A stretch of 64,000 nt of DNA, from assembly GCF_002234575.2 (NCBI RefSeq), contig NZ_CP022464.2, forward strand, positions 1,612,001-1,676,000, given 5' to 3'. The notes beneath the pieces were generated by a model. That model worked only from the letters and a program-made list of their open reading frames with translations, was not told the origin of the DNA and made no database searches. The position numbers were made by a program, and so were the translations under genes. Below, one piece after another: positions 1 to 8,869 of this stretch (positions are counted from its first letter, which is position 1; each line of letters begins with the position of its first letter). This DNA comes from Enterocloster bolteae. GTDB taxonomy: Bacteria > Bacillota > Clostridia > Lachnospirales > Lachnospiraceae.

Positions 1-636
1 GCCCTGCTGGAGGAACCCCTTATAGTCCAGGGGATGAAAGACGGAGAAGAGCGCCGCCAAAAGGTGATGGAAATTCTGGGAATGGTCGGATTGTCCGATG
101 ATTATTACTTCCGCTATCCACACGAGCTGTCCGGCGGACAGGTGCAGCGGTTGGGTATTGCAAGGGCGCTGATTATCGACCCGAAGCTGATTATCTGTGA
201 TGAGCCGGTTTCTGCGCTGGATGTGTCCATTCAGTCTCAGATTCTGAACATGCTGACCTCCCTGCAGAGAGAGATGAACCTAAGTCTGCTGTTCATATCC
301 CACGATATCGGCGTGGTGCGGTATATATCCAGCCGTATCGGCGTTATGTATCTTGGTACACTGGTGGAAGAGGCCGGTACGGACGAACTCTTTTCTCATC
401 CCCTTCATCCGTATACACAGGCATTATTTGCCTCCATTCCGGACTTTAACAAGAAGAGAACGGTCTCTCTTAAAGGCGAACTGCCGATGTACACCGATGA
501 ATTTAAGGGATGTGTGTTCCACACCCGCTGCCCTTACACCTGTGACCAATGCCGTAGGTCGGCTCCTGAGCTGGAGGAAATTTATCCGGGACACAGGGTG
601 GCCTGCCACCGGATGGGTGGAATTGCAATGAAATAG
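1..636 (+). CDS. Oligopeptide/dipeptide ABC transporter ATP-binding protein (3' part, 5' end outside window)
   Basis: This is the C-terminal part of an OppF/DppF-type ATPase that powers peptide uptake at the inner face of the membrane. The frame is open to base 1, so the Walker A half lies outside the window. Visible are the ABC signature LSGGQVQRLGIARAL, the Walker B stretch LIICDEPVSALD and the switch histidine in FISHD. The tail typical of this family follows (LHPYTQALFASIP, then a Cys-rich FHTRCPYTCDQC segment), which separates it from sugar ABC ATPases. It ends with TAG at 634-636. The transporter partners must lie upstream. Family assignment is firm; the substrate is unknown. Confidence 0.93.
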   Translation, partial: ALLEEPLIVQGMKDGEERRQKVMEILGMVGLSDDYYFRYPHELSGGQVQRLGIARALIIDPKLIICDEPVSALDVSIQSQILNMLTSLQREMNLSLLFISHDIGVVRYISSRIGVMYLGTLVEEAGTDELFSHPLHPYTQALFASIPDFNKKRTVSLKGELPMYTDEFKGCVFHTRCPYTCDQCRRSAPELEEIYPGHRVACHRMGGIAMK

Positions 637-777
637 AAATTATATATTATATAAAAATCCATATAGAAATATCCTATTAAAATACAAGCTTATAAGGTGC
701 TATAATGAAGGTTACGCTTATAGGTCAGAGTAATCAAATGCAGGAGCGAAAAACAGCCAAAGGTGTGGATATATAGT

Positions 778-1338
778 ATGCAGAAGATATTGTTTGTCAG
801 TCATTGTATTTTGAACACAGCCGCCAAGGTGGTACGGTACGGGGATACCGGGAAAAAGGAGGAAGAGTCCAGGCTGGAGTTTGTGGTAAAGACAGTTGAA
901 CAGGGAATTCAGCTGGTTCAGCTGCCTTGTCCGGAATTTACCCTTTATGGACCAGGTCGGTGGGGACATACAAAGGAGCAGTTTGACAATCCGTTTTTCA
1001 GGGAGCATTGCAGAAAAATTCTGGAGCCTATTCTCACTCAGATGAAGGCATATATGGCACCGGGAGAACAGGGGCGTTTTTCTGTGCTGGGTGTGGTTGG
1101 CATTGACGGCAGTCCAAGCTGCGGAGTGTCGCGTACCTGCAGCGGGTGCTGGGGAGGAGAGTTCTCCGGAAGGACGGACTTGCAGGAGGTACTGTCCACC
1201 TGTCATAGCGCGCCGGGAACAGGAGTCATGATGGAGGTCCTTAAGTCCATGATGGAGGAAGAAGGAATCCAGCTGCCTGTGGAGGGACTTAAGCCAGGGG
1301 ACCTGCAGGCAGTCATGTCTTTGGTTGCAGGTACATAA
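778..1338 (+). CDS. TudS-related (DUF523-like) putative desulfidase
   Basis: A 186-residue soluble protein resembling the CD3072-type TudS-related proteins of Clostridia. The N-terminal SHCILN motif and the GSPSCG motif supply conserved cysteines, which in TudS desulfidases help bind an Fe-S cluster used to remove sulfur from thiouracil-type substrates. A further C-x2-C follows in the SRTCSGCWGG stretch. An in-frame GTG at 763 would add five residues, but ATG 778 starts the conserved MQKILFVSHC sequence. A TATAAT-like box lies at 701-706. The gene stops 17 bp before the sugar ABC ATPase and may be co-transcribed with it. The substrate is not known. Confidence 0.75.
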   Translation: MQKILFVSHCILNTAAKVVRYGDTGKKEEESRLEFVVKTVEQGIQLVQLPCPEFTLYGPGRWGHTKEQFDNPFFREHCRKILEPILTQMKAYMAPGEQGRFSVLGVVGIDGSPSCGVSRTCSGCWGGEFSGRTDLQEVLSTCHSAPGTGVMMEVLKSMMEEEGIQLPVEGLKPGDLQAVMSLVAGT

Positions 1339-1355
1339 GACACGGGAGGGGATAG

Positions 1356-2457
1356 TTGGTGATTATTTTAAAGGATATAACCAAGAAATTCAGGAACACC
1401 ACGGCTGTTAAAGGGCTGTCCGTCGAAATCAGGGAAGGGGAGCTGGTGTGCCTTCTGGGGCCGTCGGGCTGTGGGAAAAGCACCACACTTTCCATGATTG
1501 CGGGTTTGGAACCGCCTACAAAAGGCGATATTTTTTTTTGATGGTAAGAGAGTGAACCAGGTGGAGGCAGAGGACAGGGACATCGGTATGGTATTCCAGA
1601 ACTATGCCCTGTATCCCCATATGACGGTAGGCCGGAATATTGAGTTTCCCCTTCGTATGCGCCATATTGCGAAGGCACAGCGGGAGGAAAGGGTAAGGGC
1701 AGTGGCTGGGATGATGCAGATTGAAGATCTTTTAAACCGCAGACCCAGCCAGCTGTCAGGAGGGCAGCAGCAGAGAGTGGCGATTGCAAGAGCACTGGTA
1801 AAACGGCCGAAGATTCTTTTGCTGGACGAGCCATTTTCCAATCTGGATGCAAGACTTAGAATTGAACTGAGGGATGAAATACGTTCCTTGCAGAAACAGC
1901 TGGGGATCACCACCATATTCGTGACCCATGACCAGGAAGAGGCTATGAGTATATCGGACAGGATTCTTCTGCTGAAGGAAGGGGTGATGCAGCAGTATTC
2001 CACACCCAAGGATATGTATACCCATCCTGCCAACCGGTTTACAGCTGGTTTCCTTGGAAATCCGCCGATTAACTTCCTTACCTGCCGGATGGTTGGGGGA
2101 AAATTGATGGTACAGGACTGCGGTCATGGCAGCATGGAGCTGCCGGTTAAAAAGTGCGTGTGGGAGCAGACCGGTCTGCCTGAGGAACAGGCAGACCTGG
2201 AGGTAGGTGTCAGGCCGGAGGATATTTATGTGGTGGCCAGCCGGGAACACAGTGATTTTAGGGGGAGGGTGATTGCTGTCCAGACCCTTGGAAAGGAAAT
2301 TTACCTGAAGGTGGAGACCTGGGGCCACAGGCTGACAGCCTGTGTAAGCTGGGACCATAATTACGGGATAGGTGATGTTATAAATCTGGCGGTAAAGAAA
2401 ATATACCTTTTCCCGGAGAAAGGTGAAACAGAGTGTAATGGGAGAGCTGGGAAATAA
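1356..2457 (+). pseudogene. Carbohydrate ABC transporter ATPase (MsmK/UgpC type) split by a +1 frameshift in a T9 run
   Basis: Two frames together give a complete ATPase of about 366 residues that would energise the sugar permeases downstream. Frame one (1356-1541) contains Walker A GPSGCGKST and stops after KGDIFF. The next frame continues with DGKRVNQVEAEDRDIG, the Q-loop VFQNYALYP, signature LSGGQQQRVAIARAL, Walker B LLLDEPFSNLD, the H-loop THDQEEAM and a C-terminal TOBE-like region. The break lies in nine consecutive T (1531-1539); eight would restore the frame. This could be a real mutation, a sequencing slip, or a site of transcriptional slippage. The rest of the gene looks unmutated, which favours recent change or error over long decay. 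Confidence 0.88.
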
Positions 2458-3370
2458 AAAGGATACAGGTTTAAAACGGGGACAAAAGACCAGAACATGG
2501 GGAGAGATGAGTGCCTGGCTATATCTGGCGCCGGCCCTGGCCATATTGCTTACATTTCAGGTGTATCCCATATATAAATCTTTTATGATGGGGTTTTACA
2601 CCAGGTTTGACTATCTGACAGACACGGTGTACGAATGGGGACTGGGAAATTTCAGATACATCCTGTGCGATGAGAATTTCCGGATTGCAATGAAGAATAC
2701 ATGTGTACTGGTGTTTTTTGCGGCGCCCCTGTCCATTGGCTCAGGTCTTTTGTTTGCTCTGCTGTTAAACAGCAACATACGGTTCAAGCCTTTTTTCCAG
2801 AGTGTTTACTTTCTGCCCTTTGTCACTTCCATGGTGGCGGTATCCATTGTGTGGAGCTGGATGCTTAACAAGGATTACGGTCTGGTAAATGGGGTTATAC
2901 GTTTTTTTGGAGGAAAGAAAATCGCCTGGATGACGGACAGGCACATGACCATGCCCATACTGGTGGCATTGTGCATATGGAAAGGATTGGGGTACAGGAT
3001 TATTATCTTTCTGGCAGCCCTTCAGGGAATTGATAAAAGGTACTATAGCGCTGCACGGGTGGACGGGGCCAGGACCATGAACCGGTTCTGGCATGTGACC
3101 ATTCCCATGCTGAAGCCAATTCTTATATTCCTCTCCATAACCACGGTCATTGGATGTTTTAAGACATTTGATGAAGTCTATGTCATGTATAACCATAAGC
3201 CGGGACCGTCCAGGAGCGGTCTTACCATTGTCTACTACATATTTAATAAATTTTACGAGCATTGGGAATTCTCTATAGCCGCAGCCGCAGCCTTCTTTTT
3301 GTTTCTGTTGATTTTTGCAATTACACTGCTGCAGTTTCTGCTGTCCAGAAGGAGGAAATCATGGGATTAA
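2438..3370 (+). CDS. Carbohydrate ABC transporter permease (MalF/UgpA type)
   Basis: A membrane permease of about 310 residues with six predicted transmembrane segments: the first around ALAILLTFQVYPI, the last around FFLFLLIFAITLLQFLL. The cytoplasmic EAA-like loop that contacts the ATPase reads YYSAARVDGARTMNRFWHVTIPML. The start overlaps the end of the ATPase frame. ATG 2438 is chosen; GTG 2423 directly after GGAG at 2416-2419 is a possible alternative start. It overlaps the next permease by 10 bp, so ATPase, both permeases and the binding protein form one operon. The substrate is probably an oligosaccharide or polyol; the sequence does not show which. Confidence 0.9.
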   Translation: MGELGNKKDTGLKRGQKTRTWGEMSAWLYLAPALAILLTFQVYPIYKSFMMGFYTRFDYLTDTVYEWGLGNFRYILCDENFRIAMKNTCVLVFFAAPLSIGSGLLFALLLNSNIRFKPFFQSVYFLPFVTSMVAVSIVWSWMLNKDYGLVNGVIRFFGGKKIAWMTDRHMTMPILVALCIWKGLGYRIIIFLAALQGIDKRYYSAARVDGARTMNRFWHVTIPMLKPILIFLSITTVIGCFKTFDEVYVMYNHKPGPSRSGLTIVYYIFNKFYEHWEFSIAAAAAFFLFLLIFAITLLQFLLSRRRKSWD

Positions 3371-4188
3371 AGAAACGTGCTGCAAGGGCCGGGGGATATT
3401 GTATCTTGCTGGCCGGAGCTGCCTTTGTGCTGCTGCCCTTTGTGTGGATGCTTCTTACCTCGCTGAAACCGTCCAGGGAGGTTCTGATGATGCCTCCTAA
3501 ATGTTTCCCGTCTGTCATTATGTGGGAAAATTATGTGGATGCGTACCGCGCAGCCCCTTTTGCAGTTTATTTTTTCAACAGTGCCATAGTCTCCCTTGCA
3601 ATCACGGCAGGGGAATTGGTCACCACCATACTGGCTGCCTATGCATTTTCCCAGATGGATTTTAAGGGCAGGGACGCTCTGTTCATGCTCCTGGTGGCAA
3701 CCATGATGGTGCCGGGGGAGATACTGATTATACCTAATTATGTGACGCTGGCGGATTTGGGTTGGATTAATACATATAAAGCCCTTATTCTGCCATGGTG
3801 CGCCAGCGTGTTTTCCATCTTTTTGCTGAAGCAGCAGTTTTCATCCATACCGGCTGCTTATTATAAGGCTGCCCGTATAGACGGATGCCGCAGATTTCGG
3901 TATCTAATCACTGTCATGGTCCCCATGAGCAAGCCTACCATAGTGGCGATTGCACTGCTCAAACTCATTAACAGCTGGAATTCCTATATGTGGCCGTTGA
4001 TTGTGACCAATACCAATGAAATGAGAACCCTGCCCGTAGCGCTGGCTGCATTTTCCACAGAGGCCGGCGTACAGTATAATACGCTGATGGCATTTTCACT
4101 TATGATTATCTCACCCATACTGCTGGTATATTTTTTTGCCCGGAAATATATTATCCGGGGGGTGAGCAGCGCCGGCTTAAAAGGGTGA
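3361..4188 (+). CDS. Carbohydrate ABC transporter permease (MalG/UgpE type)
   Basis: The second membrane subunit of the sugar importer, 275 residues. ATG 3361 has a strong site (AAGGAGG about 7 bp upstream) and overlaps the previous stop; the longer frame from 3262 lacks such support. Transmembrane segments are visible from the N-terminal ILLAGAAFVLLPFVWMLL to the C-terminal LMIISPILLVYFF. The EAA-like loop is YYKAARIDGCRRFRYLITVMVPMSKP. Typical length for the family. A short hairpin at about 4208-4228 lies between this stop and the binding protein and may help the downstream message accumulate; that role is inferred. Confidence 0.92.
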   Translation: MGLKKRAARAGGYCILLAGAAFVLLPFVWMLLTSLKPSREVLMMPPKCFPSVIMWENYVDAYRAAPFAVYFFNSAIVSLAITAGELVTTILAAYAFSQMDFKGRDALFMLLVATMMVPGEILIIPNYVTLADLGWINTYKALILPWCASVFSIFLLKQQFSSIPAAYYKAARIDGCRRFRYLITVMVPMSKPTIVAIALLKLINSWNSYMWPLIVTNTNEMRTLPVALAAFSTEAGVQYNTLMAFSLMIISPILLVYFFARKYIIRGVSSAGLKG

Positions 4189-4261
4189 TGACAGTGGATG
4201 GAATACGGAAAAAACCAAATGGTTTTTCATAAAAACAATATGTATATTGGAGGAAAAGAAC

Positions 4262-5617
4262 ATGAGAAAAATGATGTTGGGGTTCATGGCAGCAGCCATG
4301 GTGTGCTCCATGGCTGCCTGCGGCAGCAAACAGGAGACAGCAGCGCCCGCCGGGACGCCTGCACAGACGCAGTCCGAGGCGCAGAAACAGGAAAATGCCG
4401 GGGACAGCCAGGTGGAAATCACATGGTGGCATGCAATGAGCGGCGTCAATGAAGAGGCAATCCAGAAGATAGCAGATGATTTTATGGCAGGGCGTCCCGA
4501 TGTAAAGGTAACCCTTGTGAACCAGGGCGGCTACCTGGATTTGTTCGACAAATTAATGGCCTCTGCCAAGGCAGACCAGCTGCCAACCATGGCCCAGGTG
4601 TATTCCAACCGGCTCTCTTGGTATATTTCCAAGGATTTGGTTGAAGACCTGACGCCCTATATGCAGGCGGAGGGAGCCGGATTTATCCAGGAAGATTATG
4701 ATGATATCCCGAAAATGTTTTTTGATGATGGCATCTGGGATGGTAAGCAGTATGCTATGCCTTTTAATAAGAGCATGATGGTGCTGTATTATAATGAAGG
4801 AATGCTGGAGGAGGCAGGCGTGGAGGTTCCCACGACATGGGAAGAATGGGAAGCTGCCAATAAAAAGCTGACAAAGGATACGGATGGGGACGGGGAACCG
4901 GATGTTTACGGCACCGTGTTTGCAAACAACCTGTCCACGGATATTGCGCCCTGGCTGAAGCAGTGCGGTGGCAGGACCATGAATGAGGAGACCAACGAGC
5001 TTTACTTTGATACGCCTGAGACCAAGGAAGCTATCCAGTTCCTGAACAGTATGTTCCAGGCAAAAACAGTAAGGTTTGCAGGTGAGGACAAGAATGCCAA
5101 TGTTCCTGTGCAGCAGGGTCGCGCGGCCATGTGCGTGGCATCCACTTCAGCCCTTCCCTATATTGAAAACGATACATTGGAGGGAATCATGATCAATGCG
5201 GCAGCCCTTCCAGCCTATAAGACAAATGACCAGCTCTACTATGGAACCAATATAACTGTATTCAACACAGGAAGCAAAGAGCAGAAGCAGGCGGCATGGG
5301 ATTTTATTAAATTCCTGACCAATACAGAGAATACCGCTTATTTTGCAGCCCAGACAGGCTACATACCCGTGCGCAGGTCAGCCCAGCATGCCCCGGTATT
5401 TGCTGCTGTTCTGGCGGAAAAACCTATCAAACAGCTTTGCTTTGATAATATGGATAACGGGTTCCAGGGAACCAGGAATATCGGAGGCATCAATGCGCTG
5501 GATGCTCTGGGCGAACAGCTGGACCTGGTATTCAGCGGAGAAAAGGATTTGGACAGCGCCCTGAAGGATGCCCAGGCAATTGGTGAGAAAGCCATGGAAG
5601 AAGCCAGAAACAATTAA
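4262..5617 (+). CDS. Extracellular sugar-binding lipoprotein of ABC transporter (family 1)
   Basis: A 451-residue substrate-binding lipoprotein that captures the sugar for the two permeases just upstream. The start ATG 4262 follows GGAGG by 8 bases. The signal MRKMMLGFMAAAMVCSMAAC ends in a lipobox with Cys20 as the expected lipidated residue, followed by a flexible Gln/Ala-rich linker. The mature part has the family layout: an N-terminal VEITWWHAMSG strand, the FNKSMMVLYYNEGMLEEAG hinge region and a TGYIPVR motif near the C-terminus. Last gene of the operon; the mobile-DNA region begins right after it. Confidence 0.93.
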   Translation: MRKMMLGFMAAAMVCSMAACGSKQETAAPAGTPAQTQSEAQKQENAGDSQVEITWWHAMSGVNEEAIQKIADDFMAGRPDVKVTLVNQGGYLDLFDKLMASAKADQLPTMAQVYSNRLSWYISKDLVEDLTPYMQAEGAGFIQEDYDDIPKMFFDDGIWDGKQYAMPFNKSMMVLYYNEGMLEEAGVEVPTTWEEWEAANKKLTKDTDGDGEPDVYGTVFANNLSTDIAPWLKQCGGRTMNEETNELYFDTPETKEAIQFLNSMFQAKTVRFAGEDKNANVPVQQGRAAMCVASTSALPYIENDTLEGIMINAAALPAYKTNDQLYYGTNITVFNTGSKEQKQAAWDFIKFLTNTENTAYFAAQTGYIPVRRSAQHAPVFAAVLAEKPIKQLCFDNMDNGFQGTRNIGGINALDALGEQLDLVFSGEKDLDSALKDAQAIGEKAMEEARNN

Positions 5618-5731
5618 TCAGTAGGGAGCTGTCTGCAAAAGTAGATGAATAGTCTATGATATGCTCCTTTCTGGTGCCGGGAAATGGAAAAACGCACTCC
5701 GAAGAGTCCGCCATCCGTGATATAATTAAGT

Positions 5732-6376
5732 ATGCGAATAAATAATTACACTACAAAAGTTCATACCCAACTTGGCCGAACTTATCAACTGGTTTTCTAA
5801 TCATACGCTCATAGAGATCGACAGATGTTCCCCGCTTGAGCTCCTGAAATTGCAGGAAAACCTAAAACGGACAACTGAAAGGGATGGAATCCGATTCGTT
5901 TATGGGAAGGGAAAACAGAAAACGGAAATCCAGAAGCTCTATGATGAGCTGGAGCTGTGTGGGAGCCGTCTGATGGAATATAAGGAATGAATGCTTTGAG
6001 CTCATGGGGAAAGACCGTAAAGGCTATTCCAAGACCGACCTGGAAGCAACGTTTATGCGGATGAAAGAGAAGCATATGTTCAATTGCCAGTTAGTCATGG
6101 TGGAGGGAACTGCGGCATATCCGGACGGAGAGCAAAGAACAGGATAGTTATACCCAGACGTTCGAGATGTATGGCTGCGCGGATTACAGCGGATGTGAGC
6201 ATATAAGTTAATGTCTTTATAAATACAATGCAGAGAAAAATGCAGAACGAACAAAATTTATGAAGATCAACAAACGTCGGAAAGAACTGAGGGAAGATAC
6301 GGGTACGGATTTCCAAACCGAACCTCTTTATTTGGCAGGGGCTACCGAGGTGCTTGCAGGGCAGGGAAAGTATTAA
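5732..6376 (+). pseudogene. IS1182-family transposase relic
   Basis: Fragments of an IS1182-type DDE transposase are spread over several frames. An N-terminal NYTTKVHTQLGRTYQLV piece starts at ATG 5732. It is followed after an apparent deletion by an internal piece (5772-5990, EIDRCSPLELLKLQENLK...FVYGKGKQKTEIQKLYDEL). The third piece is YSKTDLEATFMRMKEKHM (from about 6007), and the fourth has CADYSGCEHIS...YKYNAEKN...KFMKINKRRKEL. Stops and frame changes lie between the pieces, so no functional protein is made. It marks the left edge of the mobile mosaic, about 115 bp after the sugar operon. Confidence 0.75.
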
Positions 6377-6486
6377 GGTTACAAGGGTACGAGTGTAACT
6401 GACAAGTGCATATTTAACAATAAAGAGCTGTCTTTGAAGGGATAATCTCAAGCTCTTATTGAATAACTTTATAAGTATTTAAGCAA

Positions 6487-6516
6487 GAGCCGTTATCCAA
6501 CTTTGGACAACGGCTC
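6487..6516 (+). terminator. Hairpin with T-run after IS1182 relic
   Basis: A 13-bp stem with one mismatch (GAGCCGTTATCCA pairing with TGGACAACGGCTC) and a 4-base loop is followed by ATTGCTTTTT. It looks like a rho-independent terminator and may mark the 3' end of the IS1182-like element. Confidence 0.55.
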
Positions 6517-6543
6517 ATTGCTTTTTGTGGAAAGGAGGCCAAC

Positions 6544-6813
6544 ATGAAAAAGCGGGTATTGGTAGTCGGTGCCACAAAAGAAACAACTTTTTCAGTACAT
6601 CGAAAATGCTTGCTGTATATCCTGTTTTATCTGCTGGCATCCAATCCATGGCATATGTTTTTCCGGGAACAGTTTTTTGAACAGTTTTTGGACGGCGAAT
6701 ATATTTCTTACGACAATAGCCTGTATTCATATCTGCCCGACAAGGGTGGACAGCTTTGCCGTGGAAAAAACAAAAATAAGAGCAAGCAGGCTAATCGAGC
6801 GTCGCAGTCCTAA
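6544..6813 (+). CDS. Hypothetical protein, unrecognised
   Basis: An 89-residue frame starting at ATG 6544 with a strong AAAGGAGG site 7 bases upstream. The first residues MKKRVLVVGATKET resemble the start of an NAD-binding protein, but the rest (aromatic-rich middle, basic KNKNKSKQAN tail) does not continue any fold I recognise. A long overlapping frame (6569-7021) reads through the same DNA, so this may be a decayed gene whose start alone is preserved. It ends at a clear terminator hairpin. Function unknown. Confidence 0.35.
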   Translation: MKKRVLVVGATKETTFSVHRKCLLYILFYLLASNPWHMFFREQFFEQFLDGEYISYDNSLYSYLPDKGGQLCRGKNKNKSKQANRASQS

Positions 6814-6829
6814 AAGGGATTGCGACGCT
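6798..6829 (+). terminator. Rho-independent terminator
   Basis: AGCGTCGCAGTCC pairs with GGGATTGCGACGCT around a TAAAA loop, followed by TTTTCT. It lies immediately at the end of the small frame 6544-6813 and ahead of the IS200-type element. Confidence 0.7.
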
Positions 6830-6961
6830 TTTCTATTGTGTCACAGTAAAAATAAACCACCTGCTCTGCAGGTGGAGGGAATATCTTCAGATAAAAGCAA
6901 CTCCTGTGCTAAACTAGATGTAGGTCTGCAAACCACAAATAAAAAGCACAGGAGGTCCAAA

Positions 6962-6991
6962 ATGGACAATAATAGTTTAGCGCACACAAAA
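6962..6991 (+). pseudogene. tnpA: IS200 tnpA, 5' fragment
   Basis: Ten codons reading MDNNSLAHTK after an AGGAGG site, which is the usual start of IS200-type TnpA (normally followed by W-[DN]-C-KYH). After AAA at 6989-6991 the reading changes to foreign sequence and stops at 7018-7020. The missing continuation starts at 13346, again with AAA and then TGGGATTGCAAG, in the same frame. The gene is therefore interrupted by the IME and inactive. Confidence 0.8.
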
Positions 6992-6994
6992 GTA

Positions 6995-7014
6995 CAGTTT
7001 ACAAGGGACTACAC
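6995..7014. repeat. IME left terminal inverted repeat
   Basis: Twenty bases starting CAGTTTACAAGG, inverted relative to 13322-13341 with one mismatch. It lies 3 bases inside the left junction and is a probable recombinase binding half-site. Confidence 0.75.
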
Positions 7015-7047
7015 AGGGTAGGTATCTGACGGGAGGGGTTCCACCCA

Positions 7048-8559
7048 TCAGATTTTCCATGTGATGTTCAAGCTGTCGCTTGTAGCGGCAACGGTGGTAA
7101 TCATCAAATCCACCACCCGCCGCTTGTCGTCAAAGGATACATTGTCCCATGTGTCGAGGTAGCCGGAAATCTGATTGACCTGTTCCGGGCTGATGGCTTC
7201 CACCGTCAACTCGGCTATCTGCTTCACAAGTTCCTGTTTGCGCCCGTCCAGTTCCGCTATCTTCACATTCACATAGGAGAGCAGAACATTGTTTGCACCC
7301 GTCAGACTGTCCACCAGCTTTTCAATCTCGCTGTCCACATGGAGAAGTTCCACTTGCAGGGCGGCAATTTTAGGGTTTGCCTTTGCCGCTTTCTTTCTGC
7401 CTGTCAGCGTCTTGTAGCTTGCCAGTTTCTTTATCATCTGCTGATAAACAACCGCTTCCAGTTCCGAAGTAATGATTTTCCCGCACCCCGGACAACTCTT
7501 GTTATCCAGCCGTTTCGTACAGCGAAGGTATTGCTTGCCGGAGGGATTGAAGATACTCATAAGGGCATACCCGCAGTTCCCGCACTTGATTTTTCCCGCC
7601 AGCCATGTATGGGTAGCTTTTCGGGCAGACTGGATTTTCATGTTGTTCATCAGCTTCTTGCGGCAGGTCAGCCAGATGTCGGAGGGAACAATGCCCTCAT
7701 GGGGAGCCAGTACCAGCATTTGGTCTTTCAAGTCGTTCTTTTTGCTGGGCTTCACATCTCGCCCTTGATACAGATAGCAGCCGTTCATGCCAGTAAAATC
7801 GGCAGCGTCATTGACAATGACCGTCCCTTGACTTTTGAAAAATTCGTACACATCAAGGTCTGCCTGCACATAGACAGGATTGCGTAACATCTGCGCCAGC
7901 GTGGGGCGTATCAGCTCTTTGCCGTTGAATAAAATCCCCTGTTCGGCAAAGTACCGGGTAATGTCCCCGTAGGAGGTTGTGGGCTGAGCATACATCTCAA
8001 ACATCAGCCGGATATTTGCCGCTTCGTCTGGATTTACCACCAGCTTTTTTGTATTGATACCATCCATTTTGATAGGCTCGGTGTGGAAGCCGTAAGGAGC
8101 CTTGCCGCCCATTTTGAAGCCCCGCTGACTGCGGGAATAGTATGCGTCCGTTACCCGCTTCTGTATCGTTTCCCGTTCCAACTGGGCGAACACAATACAG
8201 ATATTCAACATAGCCCGCCCCATCGGGGTGGAGGTATCAAACTTTTCCGTAGAGGACACAAACTCCACATTGTACTGCTGGAACAGCTCCATCATGTTGG
8301 CAAAGTCCAGAATGGAACGGCTGATACGGTCGAGTTTGTAAACCACGACTTTTGCAATCAAGCCCCGCTTGATGTCCCGCACCAGTTCTTGAAACTTCGG
8401 ACGGTCTGTGTTCTTGCCGCTGTACCCCTTGTCTGTGTATTCCTTGCAGTTACCGCCTTTCAACTCGTATTTGCAAAATTCAATCTGGCTTTCAATGGAA
8501 ATGCTGTCCTTTTTGTCTACCGATTGCCTTGCATAGATTGCGTCTATTCGATTATTCAT
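7048..8559 (-). CDS. Large serine recombinase (integrase/excisionase of the IME)
   Basis: A 503-residue large serine recombinase that would integrate and excise the element. The resolvase domain is at residues 1-150: YARQS places the catalytic Ser at residue 13 with Arg11 beside it, followed by YTDKGYSGKNTDRP and KLDRISRSILDF. The recombinase domain (about 180-300, GKAPYGFHTEP...LAQMLRNPVY) comes next. A zinc ribbon (CGNCGYAL...CTKRLDNKSCPGC, about 330-365) and a C-terminal coiled-coil region complete the protein. The gene ends 34 bp from the left inverted repeat, the usual position for such integrases. It appears intact, so the element may still excise. Confidence 0.95.
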   Translation of the reverse strand: MNNRIDAIYARQSVDKKDSISIESQIEFCKYELKGGNCKEYTDKGYSGKNTDRPKFQELVRDIKRGLIAKVVVYKLDRISRSILDFANMMELFQQYNVEFVSSTEKFDTSTPMGRAMLNICIVFAQLERETIQKRVTDAYYSRSQRGFKMGGKAPYGFHTEPIKMDGINTKKLVVNPDEAANIRLMFEMYAQPTTSYGDITRYFAEQGILFNGKELIRPTLAQMLRNPVYVQADLDVYEFFKSQGTVIVNDAADFTGMNGCYLYQGRDVKPSKKNDLKDQMLVLAPHEGIVPSDIWLTCRKKLMNNMKIQSARKATHTWLAGKIKCGNCGYALMSIFNPSGKQYLRCTKRLDNKSCPGCGKIITSELEAVVYQQMIKKLASYKTLTGRKKAAKANPKIAALQVELLHVDSEIEKLVDSLTGANNVLLSYVNVKIAELDGRKQELVKQIAELTVEAISPEQVNQISGYLDTWDNVSFDDKRRVVDLMITTVAATSDSLNITWKI

Positions 8560-8653
8560 ATTGTCGCTCCTTTTCTTAAAAAAGAAACGGAGCTGCTGAC
8601 ACCTTTATTATACCGTCAGCAGCCCCGCAAATCAACGATGGCTTTGGAAAACC

Positions 8654-8869
8654 TTATGCCCCGGCTTCCTCACTCTGCCGTTTGTCGGCATACTTGCGGA
8701 ACACCTCATAAAGTTGCTGTTCCAGTTCCCGGCGTTTTGCCGCTTCCTGCTCCGGCGTGAACACCGGGGAGAGGTTTTCCAGCGTGATTTCCCTGCCTTG
8801 AAAAGTCACGACTTCCGTTTCCTTTTTGTATCTGATAGTGGTACTTATAAAATCACCTTTCCTTTCCAT
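8654..8869 (-). CDS. Small hypothetical protein of IME mobilization region
   Basis: A 71-residue charged protein (TTIRYKKETEVVTFQGREITLENLSPVFTPEQEAAKRRELEQ...). The C-terminal half is predicted to be an amphipathic helix. Its start overlaps the end of the relaxase gene by 17 bp, so the two are translationally coupled. Small ORFs at this place occur in many MobV-type elements, but I know no function for it. An alternative start is hard to find because no other ATG occurs in the first 30 codons. Confidence 0.6.
   Translation of the reverse strand: MERKGDFISTTIRYKKETEVVTFQGREITLENLSPVFTPEQEAAKRRELEQQLYEVFRKYADKRQSEEAGA

Noticed and set aside
6569..7021. 150-codon frame through the terminator and the IS200 start
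   Set aside because: It reads across a terminator and the tnpA ribosome binding site, and has odd Cys/Trp-rich composition. Chance frame.
8083..8760. Long forward frame across the serine recombinase
   Set aside because: It is antisense to a well-supported recombinase gene and has no conserved domain or binding site.
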